Of a DNA stretch of 64,000 bases, positions 1 through 11,878 are shown piece after piece. The notes under the pieces are model-generated. The model did no database searches. It had not been told where the DNA came from and saw only the letters and a list, made by a program, of their open reading frames with translations. Source of the stretch: Marinomonas primoryensis (lineage in GTDB: Bacteria; Pseudomonadota; Gammaproteobacteria; Pseudomonadales; Marinomonadaceae); NCBI RefSeq assembly GCF_013372285.1, contig NZ_CP054301.1:3807501-3871500 (forward strand), given 5' to 3'. The position numbers and the translations under genes were made by a program. Numbering within the stretch: position 1 is the stretch's first letter; every line of letters starts with the position of its first letter.

Positions 1-26
1 CTGAGCCATGATCAAACTCTTCAGTT
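1..26 (-). rRNA. rrs: 16S ribosomal RNA, 5' end only
   Basis: The reverse complement of the first 26 bases contains AGAGTTTGATCATGGCTCAG, the universally conserved 5' end of bacterial 16S rRNA (the 27F primer site). The mature 5' end is placed at about 26 by comparison with the E. coli start. The rest of the gene and operon lies to the left of the window. The typical rRNA promoter and boxA upstream support the call. Confidence 0.95.
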
Positions 27-230
27 AAAAGTTTGCTCACTCAAATCTTATTACACTAACTATAACTTAATCGATTCATCGTCCCTAAGAACAACAAATC
101 AACATAAAGCGATTGCCGTGTAGACTCTCGTAAGACTTCAATTTTTTTGATCAACTACATCTCGGCAAGCCGGTCTGCGATGATCTTCTGAAGCCTCTAG
201 CGAGCGCCCACACAAATTATCTGATTATCT

Positions 231-242
231 ATTTTAAAGAGC
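231..242 (-). promoter_or_regulatory. rRNA leader boxA antitermination site
   Basis: The minus strand reads GCTCTTTAAAAT, close to the E. coli rRNA boxA core (GCTCTTTAACAA). It is followed by a stretch resembling the conserved E. coli leader after boxA (TTTGTGTGGGCGCTCG). It should load NusB-S10 and other Nus factors onto RNA polymerase to prevent Rho termination in the untranslated rRNA. It sits between the promoter and the 16S 5' end, as expected. Confidence 0.85.
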
Positions 243-322
243 GATCTGATCTTCGTCTCAACGTTCTTACTAGGTAAGTGACAAACTGTTGTTTGCGTCG
301 TTGTCCGTGTCAGTGGAGGCGT

Positions 323-350
323 ATAATACAGCCTGAATCTTTTAGCGCAA
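323..350 (-). promoter_or_regulatory. rRNA operon promoter (sigma70, P1-like)
   Basis: On the minus strand the -35 is TTGCGC (345-350), the spacer 16 bp and the -10 TATTAT (323-328). A GC-rich discriminator and CGCCTCCACTGACACGG follow, nearly the same as the initial transcribed region of E. coli rrn P1 promoters. The A/T-rich tract just upstream (about 352-385) fits an UP element. A short GC-rich discriminator is the usual mark of ppGpp/DksA control; that control is inferred. Confidence 0.88.
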
Positions 351-399
351 GCCCTTTTTTAAAGTTTTTTACTTTTGTTTCATACTCATTACAAATAAT

Positions 400-425
400 A
401 GAAAAGGCGCCTAAGCGCCTTTTCT
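400..425 (-). terminator. Rho-independent terminator after ispH
   Basis: An AGGCGC stem, CTAA loop and GCGCCT stem are flanked by A and T tracts, so the structure can work in both directions. It lies about 95 bases past the ispH stop and separates that operon from the co-directional rRNA promoter. Confidence 0.8.
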
Positions 426-517
426 AAAATGATAATTAGATATTAAGGATCTACAGATTTTGTGCAACCCTTTTTTTGATAATTATTTAAATAAACATCA
501 AAAAGATTTTTACCTGG

Positions 518-1468
518 CTAAAGCTCTATAATGCGAAGCTCTTTAGGCATGGAGAAAGAGACATTTTCTTCACGGCCCTTTAACTCTTGAGGAACACTTC
601 CCCCTTCAGCCACAAGACGAGCAATCACTTCATTGACTAACACCTCTGGAGCCGACGCCCCAGCCGTTACACCAACACTAGTAACACCCTGCAACCAAGC
701 TGTATCAATTTCGTTCGCATTATCAATAAGGAAAGCTTTCGCCCCCATACGCTCAGCAAGCTCTTTAAGACGAGTTGAATTAGAGCTGTTAACAGAACCC
801 ACAACCAAAACTAAGTGCGACTCTTTAGCTAAGGTTTTTACTGCGTCTTGGCGATTTTGCGTTGCATAACAAATATCATCTTTTTTGGGACCACGAATCA
901 TTGGGTAATGTTGACGCAACGTATCAATCACCACAGAGGTGTCATCCATAGACAAGGTGGTTTGTGTCACAAAGGCAAGGCGCTCTGGATTCTTCACAGG
1001 AAGGTCAGCCACATCATCAGGGTGCTCTACTAAATAAATAGCACCACCTTGACGACTATCATACTGCCCCATTGTTCCTTCAACTTCAGGATGCCCATCA
1101 TGACCAATCAAAATACATTCCATACCATCGCGAGAATAGCGAAGCACCTCTAAATGCACTTTTGTAACCAATGGACAGGTCGCATCAAATACTTTTAAAC
1201 CACGATCTGTTGCTTCGTCTCGAACCGCTTTTGACACACCATGCGCACTGAAGATAACAATATTGTCATCTGGAACTTGATCCAATTCATCAACAAATAC
1301 CGCACCACGCGCTTTTAATGATTCGACCACAAACTTATTGTGCACCACTTCATGGCGAACGTAGATAGGAGCCTCGAATAAATCTAAGCACCTATTCACA
1401 ATATCGATCGCTCGATCCACACCAGCACAAAAGCCACGAGGGTTGGCAAGTTGAATTGCAAAACTCAT
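518..1468 (-). CDS. ispH: 4-hydroxy-3-methylbut-2-enyl diphosphate reductase
   Basis: IspH (LytB) makes IPP and DMAPP from HMBPP in the last step of the MEP isoprenoid pathway, using a [4Fe-4S] cluster. The three cluster cysteines are visible at C14 (RGFCAGV), C98 (DATCPLV) and C200 (ICYATQNRQ). The substrate histidines are H43 and H76 (SAHGV), and the catalytic glutamate is E128 in HPEVEGT. The length of 316 aa is normal. The start ATG overlaps the fkpB stop by four bases (ATGA), so the two are translationally coupled. It is the last gene of the murJ-ribF-ileS-lspA-fkpB-ispH run. Confidence 0.97.
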   Translation of the reverse strand: MSFAIQLANPRGFCAGVDRAIDIVNRCLDLFEAPIYVRHEVVHNKFVVESLKARGAVFVDELDQVPDDNIVIFSAHGVSKAVRDEATDRGLKVFDATCPLVTKVHLEVLRYSRDGMECILIGHDGHPEVEGTMGQYDSRQGGAIYLVEHPDDVADLPVKNPERLAFVTQTTLSMDDTSVVIDTLRQHYPMIRGPKKDDICYATQNRQDAVKTLAKESHLVLVVGSVNSSNSTRLKELAERMGAKAFLIDNANEIDTAWLQGVTSVGVTAGASAPEVLVNEVIARLVAEGGSVPQELKGREENVSFSMPKELRIIEL

Positions 1469-1896
1469 GCAGCCTCCTCGATAGCAACTATCTGCACTCT
1501 AAACGTAAGCGAGCGCCCAGCTAAGGGATGATTAAAATCAACCACCACCTCCTTCTCTTCAATATCTGCTATTACACCAGGAAGTTCGTTTTTTTTCATA
1601 TCAGCAAAAGAAATCACCATACCTTCCTCTAAGTCCATAGCAAACTGAGAGCGAGGCATTCGCTGGAGGTTACTGGTATTATGAGCGCCAAACGCTTTTT
1701 CTGGAGACATAACATAAGACGCCTCTTGACCCACCGACATACCTAAAAGGGCCAATTCAAAATCAGGCAATAAGCTTCCGTCGCCAAATACAAAACTGGC
1801 CGGTATTTGCGCGAAGTTAGAGTCAACTATTTGGCCATCTTCAAGGGACAATTCAAAATGCAGCGTTACTCGACTACTTTTTTTAACTAAATTCAT
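1465..1896 (-). CDS. fkpB: FKBP-type peptidyl-prolyl isomerase, FkpB/SlpA type
   Basis: This 143-residue protein is a short SlyD/FkpB-class FKBP. The N-terminal half carries an FKBP strand with [16 protein letters not shown] and a [16 protein letters not shown] helix. The middle insert-in-flap region and the DFNHPLAG signature close the FKBP core. There is no signal peptide, so it acts in the cytoplasm as a prolyl isomerase and chaperone. It overlaps both lspA and ispH by ATGA junctions, the same order as in E. coli. Its specific client is unknown. Confidence 0.93.
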   Translation of the reverse strand: MNLVKKSSRVTLHFELSLEDGQIVDSNFAQIPASFVFGDGSLLPDFELALLGMSVGQEASYVMSPEKAFGAHNTSNLQRMPRSQFAMDLEEGMVISFADMKKNELPGVIADIEEKEVVVDFNHPLAGRSLTFRVQIVAIEEAA

Positions 1897-2399
1897 TCTT
1901 TTGCCTCCTCTTGCTTCTTTGTCACCACACTTTCTAGCAACATTAAAACAACACCAATGGTAATCGCACTGTCTGCAACATTAAATGCGGGGAAATACCA
2001 CGACTGCTGCCAATGAAGCTGAAGAAAATCGACAACATGACCATACATCAATCGGTCATATAAATTCCCAATAGCACCACCTAGAACAAAACTCAAAGCG
2101 AGTGATTCGAGGCGATTCGTATTAGCGATTCTAATAAGGCGCCAACTAATACCAACCACAACCGCCAACGCGATCACGGAAAAAAACCAACGCTGCCAGC
2201 CTCCCGCTTCCGCCAGAAAGCTAAACGCAGCCCCTGTGTTATATCTGAGCGTTAAATCAAAAAAAGGTAATACTGGGATTTCTTGCCCATAAAACAAATT
2301 GGATTCAATCGCTTGTTTCGTCACCCAATCCACAATGAATAGAATGAGAGCCAGCGCCCACCAGCGCTGAACTCGTTTCCACATAATAAGAATCGTCAT
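1893..2399 (-). CDS. lspA: Lipoprotein signal peptidase (SPase II)
   Basis: LspA cuts the signal peptide from diacylglyceryl prolipoproteins in the inner membrane. Four hydrophobic segments are visible. The aspartyl catalytic pair is D124 (HVVDF) and D143 (NVADSAI), matching E. coli D124/D141 within a residue or two. The conserved RYNTGAAFS and GNLYDR motifs are present. The length of 168 aa is normal. The ATG at 2399 overlaps the ileS stop (TAATG); an alternative start at Met6 cannot be excluded. Confidence 0.96.
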   Translation of the reverse strand: MTILIMWKRVQRWWALALILFIVDWVTKQAIESNLFYGQEIPVLPFFDLTLRYNTGAAFSFLAEAGGWQRWFFSVIALAVVVGISWRLIRIANTNRLESLALSFVLGGAIGNLYDRLMYGHVVDFLQLHWQQSWYFPAFNVADSAITIGVVLMLLESVVTKKQEEAKE

Positions 2400-5221
2400 T
2401 AAGCGAAAAGGCGTTGCTCACCTTCTCCGTCTGGTAAGTTAGAAATACAGCGATCGCATAACTCAGGATGAGTCTCACGCAGACCCACTTCTTCACGGTG
2501 ATGCCAACAGCGAACACACTTAGTATTCTTACTCAACTCAACACGCACTTTAAGCCCATCAAGCTCCGTCGCCACCGCCGCATCGTCAGCTTCAGACAAT
2601 GGCAGAACATTGACTTCTGAAGCGATCAATACAAAACGCAACTCTTCGCCCAAAGCATTCAAAGTCGCCTGCAAAGCAGCATCACAATAAAGCGTTATTT
2701 CAGCGCTTAAGCTGGCCTTCATTTTACCTTCGCTACGCGCCGCCTCTAACACCTTATTAGTCGCTACCTTGGCTTCTAACACATGCGCCCAGAATTCACG
2801 TCCCATTGGTTCATCACTCGACAATTCGACTAACCCTTCATACCAAGTTGTCAAGAACACAGATTCGCTGCGCTCACCTGGAAGGGATTGCCAAATTTCA
2901 TCCGCGGTAAAACTCAAAATCGGTGCAATCCAACGCGTGAACGCCTCCATTACATGATACAAAGCGGTTTGTGCAGAACGACGTGCCAAACTGTCTGATT
3001 GCGTGGTGTACTGACGGTCTTTAATAACATCCAGATAAAAACCACCTAGATCCACAGAGCAAAAATTCTGAATTTTTTGATTCACTGCATGGAACTGATA
3101 TTCGTTGTAAGCCGTATCTAATTCTTTTTGAAGCAGCGCAGCACGATCCACAATCCAACGATCCAGCGCGATCATCTCATTGGCAGGAACAAGATCTTTA
3201 GCTGGATCAAAGCCATTTAGATTCGACATCATAAAACGCGCCGTATTACGGATACGACGATACGAATCAGCAACACGCTTAAGGATCTCATCAGAAACTG
3301 TCATTTCTGTCGTGTAATCCGTAGCCGCCACCCACAATCGAATAATATCGGCGCCCAAAGTATCCATCACTTTTTGCGGTGACAATACATTACCCAAAGA
3401 TTTCGACATTTTTCGACCGTCGCCATCCACGGTAAAGCCGTGTGTTAACACTTGTTTATATGGCGGTACACCACGAATTGCGATCGATGTTTTCAAAGAA
3501 GACTGGAACCAACCACGATGCTGATCTGAGCCCTCCAAATACAAATCAGCAGGAAAGTTCAACTCTTCACGCTGATCGATAACCGAATAATGCGTGACAC
3601 CTGAGTCGAACCACACATCTAAAGTATCGGTTACCTTGCTGTATTTTTCAGCATCAGCGCCCAACAACTCTTCTGCGTCGATTTCGAACCAAGCCTCTAT
3701 ACCTTCTTTTTCTATACGCTTAGCCACTTCTTCGATCAATCGCGGCGTTTCTGGGTGAAGCTCTTGAGTTTCTTTATTGATAAATAAAGCAATAGGTACA
3801 CCCCAAGTACGCTGACGAGACACACACCAGTCCGGGCTGTTATTCAACATCCCTTCCATGCGATTCTTACCCCAGTTAGGCACCCATTTCACGCCGTCTA
3901 CCGCATGTTTTGCCGCATCCAACAAACCTTCTTTGGTCATACTGATAAACCATTGAGGCGTCGCGCGGAAAATAAGCGGTGTTTTTGTACGCCAACAATG
4001 CGGATAACTGTGGAAGATCTTCGATTCAAACACCAAAGCGTTATTACGATTAAGCGCTTCTAATACCGCACCATCTACTTTATATACATGCAAGCCAGCA
4101 AATTCACCCGCTGCATCAGAATAAACGCCATTGTCTTGAACCAAATTGATAGTGCCAATGCCATTTTCACGACCGACATTGAAATCGTCTACGCCGTGAT
4201 CTGGTGCAGTATGCACACAACCTGTACCCGCTTCCGTCGTAACATGCTCACCCAAAACAACGGGAATATCACGCACCAAAAAGGGGTGATCCAAGACAGT
4301 ACCTTTTAGATCTGCACCAACAATGCGACCCACAATACGGAAGTCAGACACACCGTAACGCGCCATCAAACCTTCAACCATGTCTTCCGCAACGATCAAA
4401 CGCTCTTTGCCCAAGCCCACATCAACTTGAACTAAGGCATAGTTAAAGTCAGGATGAACAGAAACAGCCTGACTAGCAGGAAGCGTCCAAGGTGTGGTTG
4501 TCCAAATAACAACAGATACTTTACCTTCGCCTTCAACATCAGAAAATTTAGCCAATAAGGCCGCTTCATCTTGCGGCACATACCGCACATCTAAAGACAA
4601 AGATGTTTTGTCTTGGTATTCAACTTCTGCCTCTGCCAGCGCAGAACCACCTACCACACTCCAGTAAACTGGCTTGAAGCCTTTTACGAGATGGCCATTT
4701 TCAGCAATCTTACCCAGCGCACGAACAATATTCGCTTCCGTTGCAAAGTTCATCGTCAGGTAGGGATTTTTCCAATCGCCCATAACACCTAAACGGATAA
4801 AATCTTTTTTCTGCTCTTCGATTTGCGTATAAGCGTATTCACGGCACTTTGCGCGAAAATCTTTGTAAGACACTTTCGTGCCGGCCTTGCCAATAAGCTG
4901 CTCGACCTTGTGCTCAATCGGCAAACCATGACAATCCCAACCTGGAATATAAGGCGCATCAAAGCCGCTGACAGTTTTTGACTTAACAATAATATCTTTG
5001 AGAATCTTATTAACTGCATGACCGATGTGAATACTGCCATTTGCGTACGGAGGGCCATCATGAAGAATAAATGTTTTTCGGCCTTTACTTACATCACGTA
5101 CTTTTTGGTACAGATCCATATCCTGCCAACGCTTAAGCATTGCAGGTTCACGTTTTGCCAGATCTCCACGCATAGGGAAATCAGTGTTTGGCAAATTCAG
5201 TGTCGGTTTATAATCACTCAT
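2399..5221 (-). CDS. ileS: Isoleucyl-tRNA synthetase
   Basis: A class I aminoacyl-tRNA synthetase of 940 aa, similar in length to E. coli IleS (938). HIGH is at residues 65-68 and KMSKS at about residue 605. The editing CP1 domain lies between them (TTPWTLPAS motif near 240). The C-terminus has a zinc finger with CVRCW and CDRC, typical of the bacterial-type enzyme rather than the mupirocin-resistant eukaryote-like form. The start is 27 bp after the ribF stop. Confidence 0.98.
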   Translation of the reverse strand: MSDYKPTLNLPNTDFPMRGDLAKREPAMLKRWQDMDLYQKVRDVSKGRKTFILHDGPPYANGSIHIGHAVNKILKDIIVKSKTVSGFDAPYIPGWDCHGLPIEHKVEQLIGKAGTKVSYKDFRAKCREYAYTQIEEQKKDFIRLGVMGDWKNPYLTMNFATEANIVRALGKIAENGHLVKGFKPVYWSVVGGSALAEAEVEYQDKTSLSLDVRYVPQDEAALLAKFSDVEGEGKVSVVIWTTTPWTLPASQAVSVHPDFNYALVQVDVGLGKERLIVAEDMVEGLMARYGVSDFRIVGRIVGADLKGTVLDHPFLVRDIPVVLGEHVTTEAGTGCVHTAPDHGVDDFNVGRENGIGTINLVQDNGVYSDAAGEFAGLHVYKVDGAVLEALNRNNALVFESKIFHSYPHCWRTKTPLIFRATPQWFISMTKEGLLDAAKHAVDGVKWVPNWGKNRMEGMLNNSPDWCVSRQRTWGVPIALFINKETQELHPETPRLIEEVAKRIEKEGIEAWFEIDAEELLGADAEKYSKVTDTLDVWFDSGVTHYSVIDQREELNFPADLYLEGSDQHRGWFQSSLKTSIAIRGVPPYKQVLTHGFTVDGDGRKMSKSLGNVLSPQKVMDTLGADIIRLWVAATDYTTEMTVSDEILKRVADSYRRIRNTARFMMSNLNGFDPAKDLVPANEMIALDRWIVDRAALLQKELDTAYNEYQFHAVNQKIQNFCSVDLGGFYLDVIKDRQYTTQSDSLARRSAQTALYHVMEAFTRWIAPILSFTADEIWQSLPGERSESVFLTTWYEGLVELSSDEPMGREFWAHVLEAKVATNKVLEAARSEGKMKASLSAEITLYCDAALQATLNALGEELRFVLIASEVNVLPLSEADDAAVATELDGLKVRVELSKNTKCVRCWHHREEVGLRETHPELCDRCISNLPDGEGEQRLFA

Positions 5222-5248
5222 GGTTTATCGAATTATCCTCAAAGATCA

Positions 5249-6184
5249 TCAGTTCACTGATTGGACAAAGAAACGCAACGCGTCATCTTTATCACATTGA
5301 ATTTGTTTTTCCAGCGCATCTAAGCTGGTCATTTTTCGTTCTGCCCGAATAAAATAACAGAAAGTCACCTGCACGTATTGATCGTACAGATCGCCATTAA
5401 AATCGAACAAATGCACTTCTAATATTGGCGTTTTACCATCAACAGTCGGGCGCACACCAATATTCGCCACCCCATTATGGGAGACACCATCCACCGTAAA
5501 CATCACAGCATAAACACCAGAAAGCGCAGGTTTAATACCTTTAAGGTGAACATTCGCCGTAGGAAATCCCAATTTACGACCAAGCTGCTGCCCATGAATA
5601 ACGCGACCACTCAACATCACCAAGTGCCCCATATTCACCTGAGCAGCCAATACATCTCCACACTCTAGTGCATGCCTAACCAACGTACTGCTGACTCGCT
5701 CACCAAGAGCATTCATCACTGATGGTGTATTCTCAACATCAAAACCATGCCCACCACCAAACTCTTGCAAGTAATCAAAGTCACCTTGTCGATCACAGCC
5801 AAAACGAAAATCATCACCAACCACCAAGTGCTTCACAGACAGCCCATCCAGCAAAACTTGCTGACAAAATGCCTGAGCCGTTAATTGCTGCAACTTAGGG
5901 TTAAATGGCATGCAGAGCACATAATCTATTCCCTGACCTTCCAACAACCGTACTTTATCACGCAAACGCCCAATGCGGCCGGGCGCCGTTTCAGGCGCAA
6001 AGAACTCTCTTGGCTGGGGTTCAAAAATCATAATCCCCGCAGGTGAATCATACTGCTTTGCTAAGGCTTTGACGCGCGCCAAAATAGCACTGTGACCCAA
6101 ATGGACACCATCAAAATTGCCAATCGTCAGCACACACTCTTTATGCTTTGAACGGATATTATGAATACCGCGAATTAACTCCAT
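5249..6184 (-). CDS. ribF: Bifunctional riboflavin kinase / FAD synthetase
   Basis: RibF phosphorylates riboflavin to FMN and adenylylates FMN to FAD in the cytoplasm. The N-terminal nucleotidyltransferase domain has GNFDGVHLGH at residues 22-31. The C-terminal flavokinase domain contains GQQLGRKLGFPTANV around residues 199-213 and the HLFDFNGDLYDQ stretch. The length of 311 aa matches the family (E. coli 313). No FMN riboswitch is evident upstream, as is normal for ribF placed before ileS. Confidence 0.97.
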   Translation of the reverse strand: MELIRGIHNIRSKHKECVLTIGNFDGVHLGHSAILARVKALAKQYDSPAGIMIFEPQPREFFAPETAPGRIGRLRDKVRLLEGQGIDYVLCMPFNPKLQQLTAQAFCQQVLLDGLSVKHLVVGDDFRFGCDRQGDFDYLQEFGGGHGFDVENTPSVMNALGERVSSTLVRHALECGDVLAAQVNMGHLVMLSGRVIHGQQLGRKLGFPTANVHLKGIKPALSGVYAVMFTVDGVSHNGVANIGVRPTVDGKTPILEVHLFDFNGDLYDQYVQVTFCYFIRAERKMTSLDALEKQIQCDKDDALRFFVQSVN

Positions 6185-6231
6185 AGAACCCCGTACAAAA
6201 CAATTAAATCCAGCGTCAAAAAATAACCGCG

Positions 6232-6237
6232 ATTATA
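6232..6237 (-). promoter_or_regulatory. Possible -10 element upstream of ribF
   Basis: The 137-base gap between murJ and ribF holds a perfect minus-strand TATAAT about 50 bases before the ribF start, with no good -35 at 16-18 bp. It could allow ribF-ispH transcription independent of murJ. Nothing else is seen in this gap. Confidence 0.3.
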
Positions 6238-6321
6238 TAGCAGTTAGCAAGATGAAGGTAGGCCAGAACTTGCACAAGCAGTGCAAACCACACTTCAAAA
6301 TAAAAAACGCACTAAAAATAC

Positions 6322-7890
6322 CTAATGCTTCAAAATAGAAGGACGTAACCCCGCCGCGACCGCAACCACGCAATACACAAACACGCCGCAAACGACAACC
6401 ATCAAGGTACAGCCGACTCGATACAAATCGTCCATTTGCGTCCACTGCCAACCCTGCTGCAAAAACAGATACAAGCAAACACCCAACGAAAACGTTGCAC
6501 TCAACACGATACGCAACAAACGACGCCACTGATCAGAAAACACATGATACTGTTTCTTATACAGCCCGCGCCAAAGCAAAAAGGCATTCAAGCCTGCCGA
6601 CAAACTTGTCGCGAGAGCCAGCCCAACATGCCCCAGCGGCCATACTAAAATCAGGTTGAGAACCATATTAGACACCATCGCGATAATACCGATGCGCACA
6701 GGCGTTCTGGTATCTTGTCTTGCATAATAGCCTGGCGCCAAGACCTTAATCAGCATCATAAACACCAACCCTAGCGAATACGCCTGCAAACTCCGCGCAG
6801 CCATCTGCACATCGTTTACCGTCAGCTCTCCTCGGTAAAAAATGGTCGCAATCAAAGGCTCAGCCAACATAAAAAGAGCAAGAGACGACGGAATAGCAAT
6901 TAATAATAAAATACGCAGCGCCCAATCCAATGTATCAGAAAACTTTGTCGACTCACCCCCAGAAAAACTACGCGACAAAGAAGGCAAAATGACCGTACTG
7001 ATTGCGATTGCAAAAATGCCCAAAGGCAGTTCATACAACCGGTCCGACAAATATAACCACGTGATACTGCCAGTTTGTAGAAAAGACGCTAGCACTGTAT
7101 CCAGTAGCAAATTAATTTGACTGACCGACACGCCAAATAGCGCCGGGCCCATCAAAAGCAAAATACGCTTAACGCCGGGGTGGCGAAAACCCAACCTTGG
7201 CATTGGTAATAATTGAAGCTTCGCCAAAAACGGCACTTGAAACAGCAGCTGAATCAAACCCGCAAAAAATACACCCCAAGCGACGGCAGTTTCCGCTTGA
7301 GCCGCCGAACGAGCAAAAAACAAGGTGGCAATGATAAGAGAGATATTCAAAAAAATAGGCGTAATTGCGGGGACTGCATACTCTCCATGGGCATTTAAAA
7401 TACCACCAGCCAACGCCGTTAATGAAATGAACAACAAATAGGGGAATGTAATCGTCAGCAACTCAGCCGTTAAAGCCGACTGCTCAGAACCAACAGAAAA
7501 GCCCGGAGCAAACACATACACCACCCAAGGAGCACATAACATAAACAGCACAGTCACAAACAACAACACCAACGCAAGCGAGCCTGACACCGCTGCAACC
7601 AAAGCACGAATCTCGGCTTTCGTTTCATTAACACGGTAATCACTTAAAACAGGGACAAAGGCTTGAGCAAAAGCACCTTCTGCAAACAATCGCCGAAAAA
7701 AATTAGGGATTTTAAACGCCACATAAAACGCATCTGCGCTGCCACTCGCCCCTAAAACATAAGCCAAAGTGGCGTCTCTCACCAAACCCAAGATACGAGA
7801 AAGAAAGGTACAAATAGAAACTAAGACACCAGAACGTAATAAAGACAAAGACTTACGTTCTTTGCCAGATGAGGCATTTATTTCAGACAT
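6322..7890 (-). CDS. murJ: Lipid II flippase MurJ (MviN)
   Basis: MurJ flips lipid II across the inner membrane for peptidoglycan synthesis. It belongs to the MOP exporter fold, with about 14 hydrophobic segments along 522 residues. The N-terminal signature SRILGLVRDATLAYVLGAS and the following AFKIPNFFRRLFAEGAFAQAF are characteristic. The reading frame is open further upstream to 8007, but MSEINASSG at 7890 gives the usual family N-terminus just before the first helix; the longer form adds an atypical segment. It is divergent from rpsT, an arrangement common in gammaproteobacteria. Confidence 0.95.
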   Translation of the reverse strand: MSEINASSGKERKSLSLLRSGVLVSICTFLSRILGLVRDATLAYVLGASGSADAFYVAFKIPNFFRRLFAEGAFAQAFVPVLSDYRVNETKAEIRALVAAVSGSLALVLLFVTVLFMLCAPWVVYVFAPGFSVGSEQSALTAELLTITFPYLLFISLTALAGGILNAHGEYAVPAITPIFLNISLIIATLFFARSAAQAETAVAWGVFFAGLIQLLFQVPFLAKLQLLPMPRLGFRHPGVKRILLLMGPALFGVSVSQINLLLDTVLASFLQTGSITWLYLSDRLYELPLGIFAIAISTVILPSLSRSFSGGESTKFSDTLDWALRILLLIAIPSSLALFMLAEPLIATIFYRGELTVNDVQMAARSLQAYSLGLVFMMLIKVLAPGYYARQDTRTPVRIGIIAMVSNMVLNLILVWPLGHVGLALATSLSAGLNAFLLWRGLYKKQYHVFSDQWRRLLRIVLSATFSLGVCLYLFLQQGWQWTQMDDLYRVGCTLMVVVCGVFVYCVVAVAAGLRPSILKH

Positions 7891-7998
7891 ACAATCCCAT
7901 AACGCAGCCAATAAAAATATCGCCCAAGAATAACACCTGCAGATACGGTAACGCAGCCAAATATATAAACTCATTTCCCTAATATTTGTATAATAGGG

Positions 7999-8026
7999 TT
8001 GTGACAACGCTAAAAACTGGTAAAAT
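7999..8026 (+). promoter_or_regulatory. Probable rpsT promoter
   Basis: TTGTGA (7999-8004), a 16 bp spacer and TAAAAT (8021-8026) are followed by the GC-rich discriminator CCGCCGCG. This form is typical of ribosomal protein promoters. It implies a 5' leader of about 90 bases before rpsT. A better-looking TTGACA at 8052 has no matching -10. Confidence 0.6.
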
Positions 8027-8122
8027 CCGCCGCGAGATTTTAAAGTTTAAACTTGACATTAATTTCATGACGCAGCAGAGTGCTGAGTCATTTCTTATTC
8101 CAAAAATTAAAGGAGCCAGACC

Positions 8123-8386
8123 GTGGCAAATTCCGCCGGTTCAAAAAAACGCGCGCGCCAAGCTGTTAAAAGCCGCGCTCACAATGGTAGCCTTCGTTCA
8201 ATGGTTCGTACATACTTGAAAAAAGTAGATGCGGCTATCGAAGCAGGCAATCAAGCTGACGCACAAGCAGCTTACGTTCTAGCAACTTCAAAGCTAGACA
8301 AAGCCGCTGATAAAGGCCTATATCATAAAAACAAAGCAGCTCGCCATAAGAGCCGCTTGAGTGCTAAAATCAAAGCACTGGCCTAA
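8123..8386 (+). CDS. rpsT: 30S ribosomal protein S20
   Basis: S20 is a small, Lys/Arg- and Ala-rich helical protein that binds the 5' and 3' minor domains of 16S rRNA. The protein has 87 residues, the standard length, and begins [13 protein letters not shown]. It starts with GTG, preceded by AAGGAG at good spacing. E. coli rpsT also has a non-ATG start (TTG) linked to autogenous control; whether the same applies here is inference. It is a single gene with its own promoter and terminator. Confidence 0.97.
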   Translation: MANSAGSKKRARQAVKSRAHNGSLRSMVRTYLKKVDAAIEAGNQADAQAAYVLATSKLDKAADKGLYHKNKAARHKSRLSAKIKALA

Positions 8387-8394
8387 TACCTATA

Positions 8395-8423
8395 AAAAAA
8401 CCGGCACATGCCGGTTTTTTTAT
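8395..8423 (+). terminator. Rho-independent terminator between rpsT and dgkA
   Basis: CCGGCA and TGCCGG stems (8401-8414) are followed by seven Ts and preceded by seven As. It serves rpsT and, on the opposite strand, the convergent dgkA. Confidence 0.9.
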
Positions 8424-8453
8424 ATCTTTTCATCGTACCGCAATCTAAAAAAA

Positions 8454-8816
8454 CTAGCTAAATAGAATTACCAGCCACACAACCGCCGCAAAAAACAACG
8501 TCAGCATAACAGCAGCAGAACCTAAATCTTTTGCTCGCCCAGAAAGCTCATGATGCTCATGACTAATTCTATCAACAACCGCTTCAACACTTGAATTCAG
8601 AGTTTCAACAATCAACACCATGCCAACGGAAAAAATAAGTAACGCTCGTTCCAGCCCACTGCCGCCAAGCCAGATAGCAAAGGGCAAAGAAATCAAGAAC
8701 AAACACACTTCTTGACGAAAAGCCGCTTCGTGTTTCCACTGCGCCTGCAATCCCTGTGATGAATACTTTAAAGCGCTCAATACTCGATCTAAACCCACCT
8801 TTCCCGGCTTTGCCAT
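8454..8816 (-). CDS. dgkA: Diacylglycerol kinase
   Basis: A 120-residue integral membrane kinase of the prokaryotic DAGK family that phosphorylates diacylglycerol, recycling DAG released by membrane-derived oligosaccharide or lipid modification. Three transmembrane segments are visible. The signature VETLNSSVEAVVDRIS carries the residues corresponding to E. coli E69, N72 and E76 at E71, N74 and E78. The ELSGRAKDLGSAAV motif follows. It is co-directional with proB, 14 bp downstream of it. Confidence 0.96.
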   Translation of the reverse strand: MAKPGKVGLDRVLSALKYSSQGLQAQWKHEAAFRQEVCLFLISLPFAIWLGGSGLERALLIFSVGMVLIVETLNSSVEAVVDRISHEHHELSGRAKDLGSAAVMLTLFFAAVVWLVILFS

Positions 8817-8830
8817 GATAACGTCAACCT

Positions 8831-9955
8831 TTAAATAATAACCAAATCATCGCGATGAATTAATTCAGGCTCACCCTTGTAACCCAGAATATCACCAATA
8901 CTAGACGATGCCTTACCAAGCAACTTAAGCGTTTCATCGACACTGTAATTCACCAAACCACGAGCAACTAAACCACCTCGCTCATCAACACAAATAACCA
9001 TATCTCCGCGAGAAAAGGTGCCCTGGGCATCTTTGACACCAACAGGCAATAAGCTCGTTCCTTCTTTTCGCAACGCCTTTACCGCTCCGTCATCCAAAAC
9101 CAAAGCACCACGACTCTTCAGATGACCCGCCAACCACTGCTTACGCGCAGCGACTCGACCGTGCTCTGGCTGCAACCAAGACCCTAACAATTCACCAGCC
9201 GCCACCCGAACAATGACATTTTCTTCACGACCTGAGGCTATCAAGGTATCTGCCCCTGAACGCGCAGCTAGACGAGCCGCACGCACCTTAGTCAACATAC
9301 CACCGCTCCCCAAAACGCCAGCGCCACCACTCGCCATAGACTCTAAACGATCATCCGATGCTGAAATATAAGATATCAATGTTGCATCTTTATGATCACG
9401 TGGGTTTTTGTCAAATAAGCCCTGCTGATCTGTCAAAATAATTAACACATCTGCTTCGACTAAATTGGCCACCAGAGCCCCCAACGTATCATTGTCACCA
9501 AAACGAATTTCGTCGGTTACAACCGTATCGTTTTCATTAATAATAGGTACAACACCGAAACCAAGCAGCGTTCTCAACGAAGAGCGAGCGTTTAAATAAC
9601 GTCGACGATTAGATAGATCATCATGCGTCAGTAGAATTTGCGCCGTGCACAAGCCATGTTTCTCAAAATGTGACTCATAGACGCCGACTAGCTTCATCTG
9701 ACCAACAGCCGCAGCGGCCTGCAGCTCATTTATCTGCGTGGGGCGAGAAGAAAAACCAAGGCGCTTCATACCAGCTGCAATAGAACCAGAAGAGACTAAG
9801 ACAACTTCCTTTCCTTGCGCCCGCAACTGAGCAATTTGAGCAACCCAAAGACCAATTCGGGCAACATCTAACCCTTGACCATCGTTTGTCAATAAAGCAC
9901 TGCCTATCTTAACGACGATACGCTTTGCCTTAGCAATTTTTTCTCGCATTTCCAT
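8831..9955 (-). CDS. proB: Glutamate 5-kinase
   Basis: ProB phosphorylates glutamate in the first step of proline synthesis. The N-terminal amino acid kinase domain has [17 protein letters not shown] and NENDTV motifs. The C-terminal PUA domain runs from about residue 280. The start at 9955 ([18 protein letters not shown]) gives 374 aa, close to E. coli (367). An in-frame GTG at 9976 adds seven unconserved residues. The ribosome binding site is weak for either. It follows obgE by 26 bp. Confidence 0.95.
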   Translation of the reverse strand: MEMREKIAKAKRIVVKIGSALLTNDGQGLDVARIGLWVAQIAQLRAQGKEVVLVSSGSIAAGMKRLGFSSRPTQINELQAAAAVGQMKLVGVYESHFEKHGLCTAQILLTHDDLSNRRRYLNARSSLRTLLGFGVVPIINENDTVVTDEIRFGDNDTLGALVANLVEADVLIILTDQQGLFDKNPRDHKDATLISYISASDDRLESMASGGAGVLGSGGMLTKVRAARLAARSGADTLIASGREENVIVRVAAGELLGSWLQPEHGRVAARKQWLAGHLKSRGALVLDDGAVKALRKEGTSLLPVGVKDAQGTFSRGDMVICVDERGGLVARGLVNYSVDETLKLLGKASSSIGDILGYKGEPELIHRDDLVII

Positions 9956-9981
9956 GATACTACCGCTTCCCACCAAACAGA

Positions 9982-11280
<1,299 letters not shown>

Positions 11281-11538
11281 TTAAGCAGCTACGACAGAAA
11301 CTGTACGACGCTTCAACTTACCTTTCACTTCAAACTTCACTTGGCCTTCAACAACAGCGAACAAAGTGTGATCTTTACCAATTTGAACACCAACACCAGG
11401 GTGGAACTGAGTACCACGCTGACGAACAAGAATGTTACCCGGGATCACAACTTGACCACCAAAACGTTTGACACCTAATCGTTTCGACTCGGAATCGCGA
11501 CCGTTACGAGTACTACCACCCGCCTTTTTATGAGCCAT
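11281..11538 (-). CDS. rpmA: 50S ribosomal protein L27
   Basis: L27 reaches into the peptidyl transferase centre with its N-terminus. The protein is 85 aa and begins [19 protein letters not shown], the processed gram-negative form without the N-terminal extension seen in Firmicutes. The KRFGGQ and [10 protein letters not shown] motifs are present. It is 31 bp downstream of rplU in the usual operon. Confidence 0.98.
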   Translation of the reverse strand: MAHKKAGGSTRNGRDSESKRLGVKRFGGQVVIPGNILVRQRGTQFHPGVGVQIGKDHTLFAVVEGQVKFEVKGKLKRRTVSVVAA

Positions 11539-11569
11539 GACTTACTCCTTAAATTTGAATAGTTAGCGC

Positions 11570-11878
11570 TTAGTTAATACCAGTTATTTTCACTTCCGTG
11601 AACCACTGACGATGACCCATACGCTTCATAGAATGCTTACGACGACGGAATTTCAAAATTTTCACTTTGTCTCCGCGACCATGAGCAACAACCTCAGCCG
11701 TTACTTTAGCGCCTTCTACAACTGGTGCACCAACTTTAATGTCGTCGCCATTGCATACAAGAAGAATGTCGTCGAATTGAAACACGCCACCTTCTTCAAT
11801 AGCTAATTTCTCAACTTTAAGGGTTTGGCCTTCTTCTACACGGTATTGCTTACCGCCAGTTTTGATCACTGCAAACAT
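11570..11878 (-). CDS. rplU: 50S ribosomal protein L21
   Basis: L21 binds domain I/II of 23S rRNA. Starting at 11878 gives [17 protein letters not shown], the family N-terminus, and 102 aa (E. coli 103), with a TTGGAG site just upstream. The C-terminal [19 protein letters not shown] signature is present. It is the first gene of rplU-rpmA. Confidence 0.98.
   Translation of the reverse strand: MFAVIKTGGKQYRVEEGQTLKVEKLAIEEGGVFQFDDILLVCNGDDIKVGAPVVEGAKVTAEVVAHGRGDKVKILKFRRRKHSMKRMGHRQWFTEVKITGIN

Noticed and set aside
6185..6321. FMN riboswitch upstream of ribF
   Set aside because: The gap is too short and shows none of the conserved RFN helices.
8052..8057. Perfect TTGACA before rpsT
   Set aside because: No acceptable -10 lies 15-19 bp downstream; the upstream TTGTGA-16-TAAAAT fits better.
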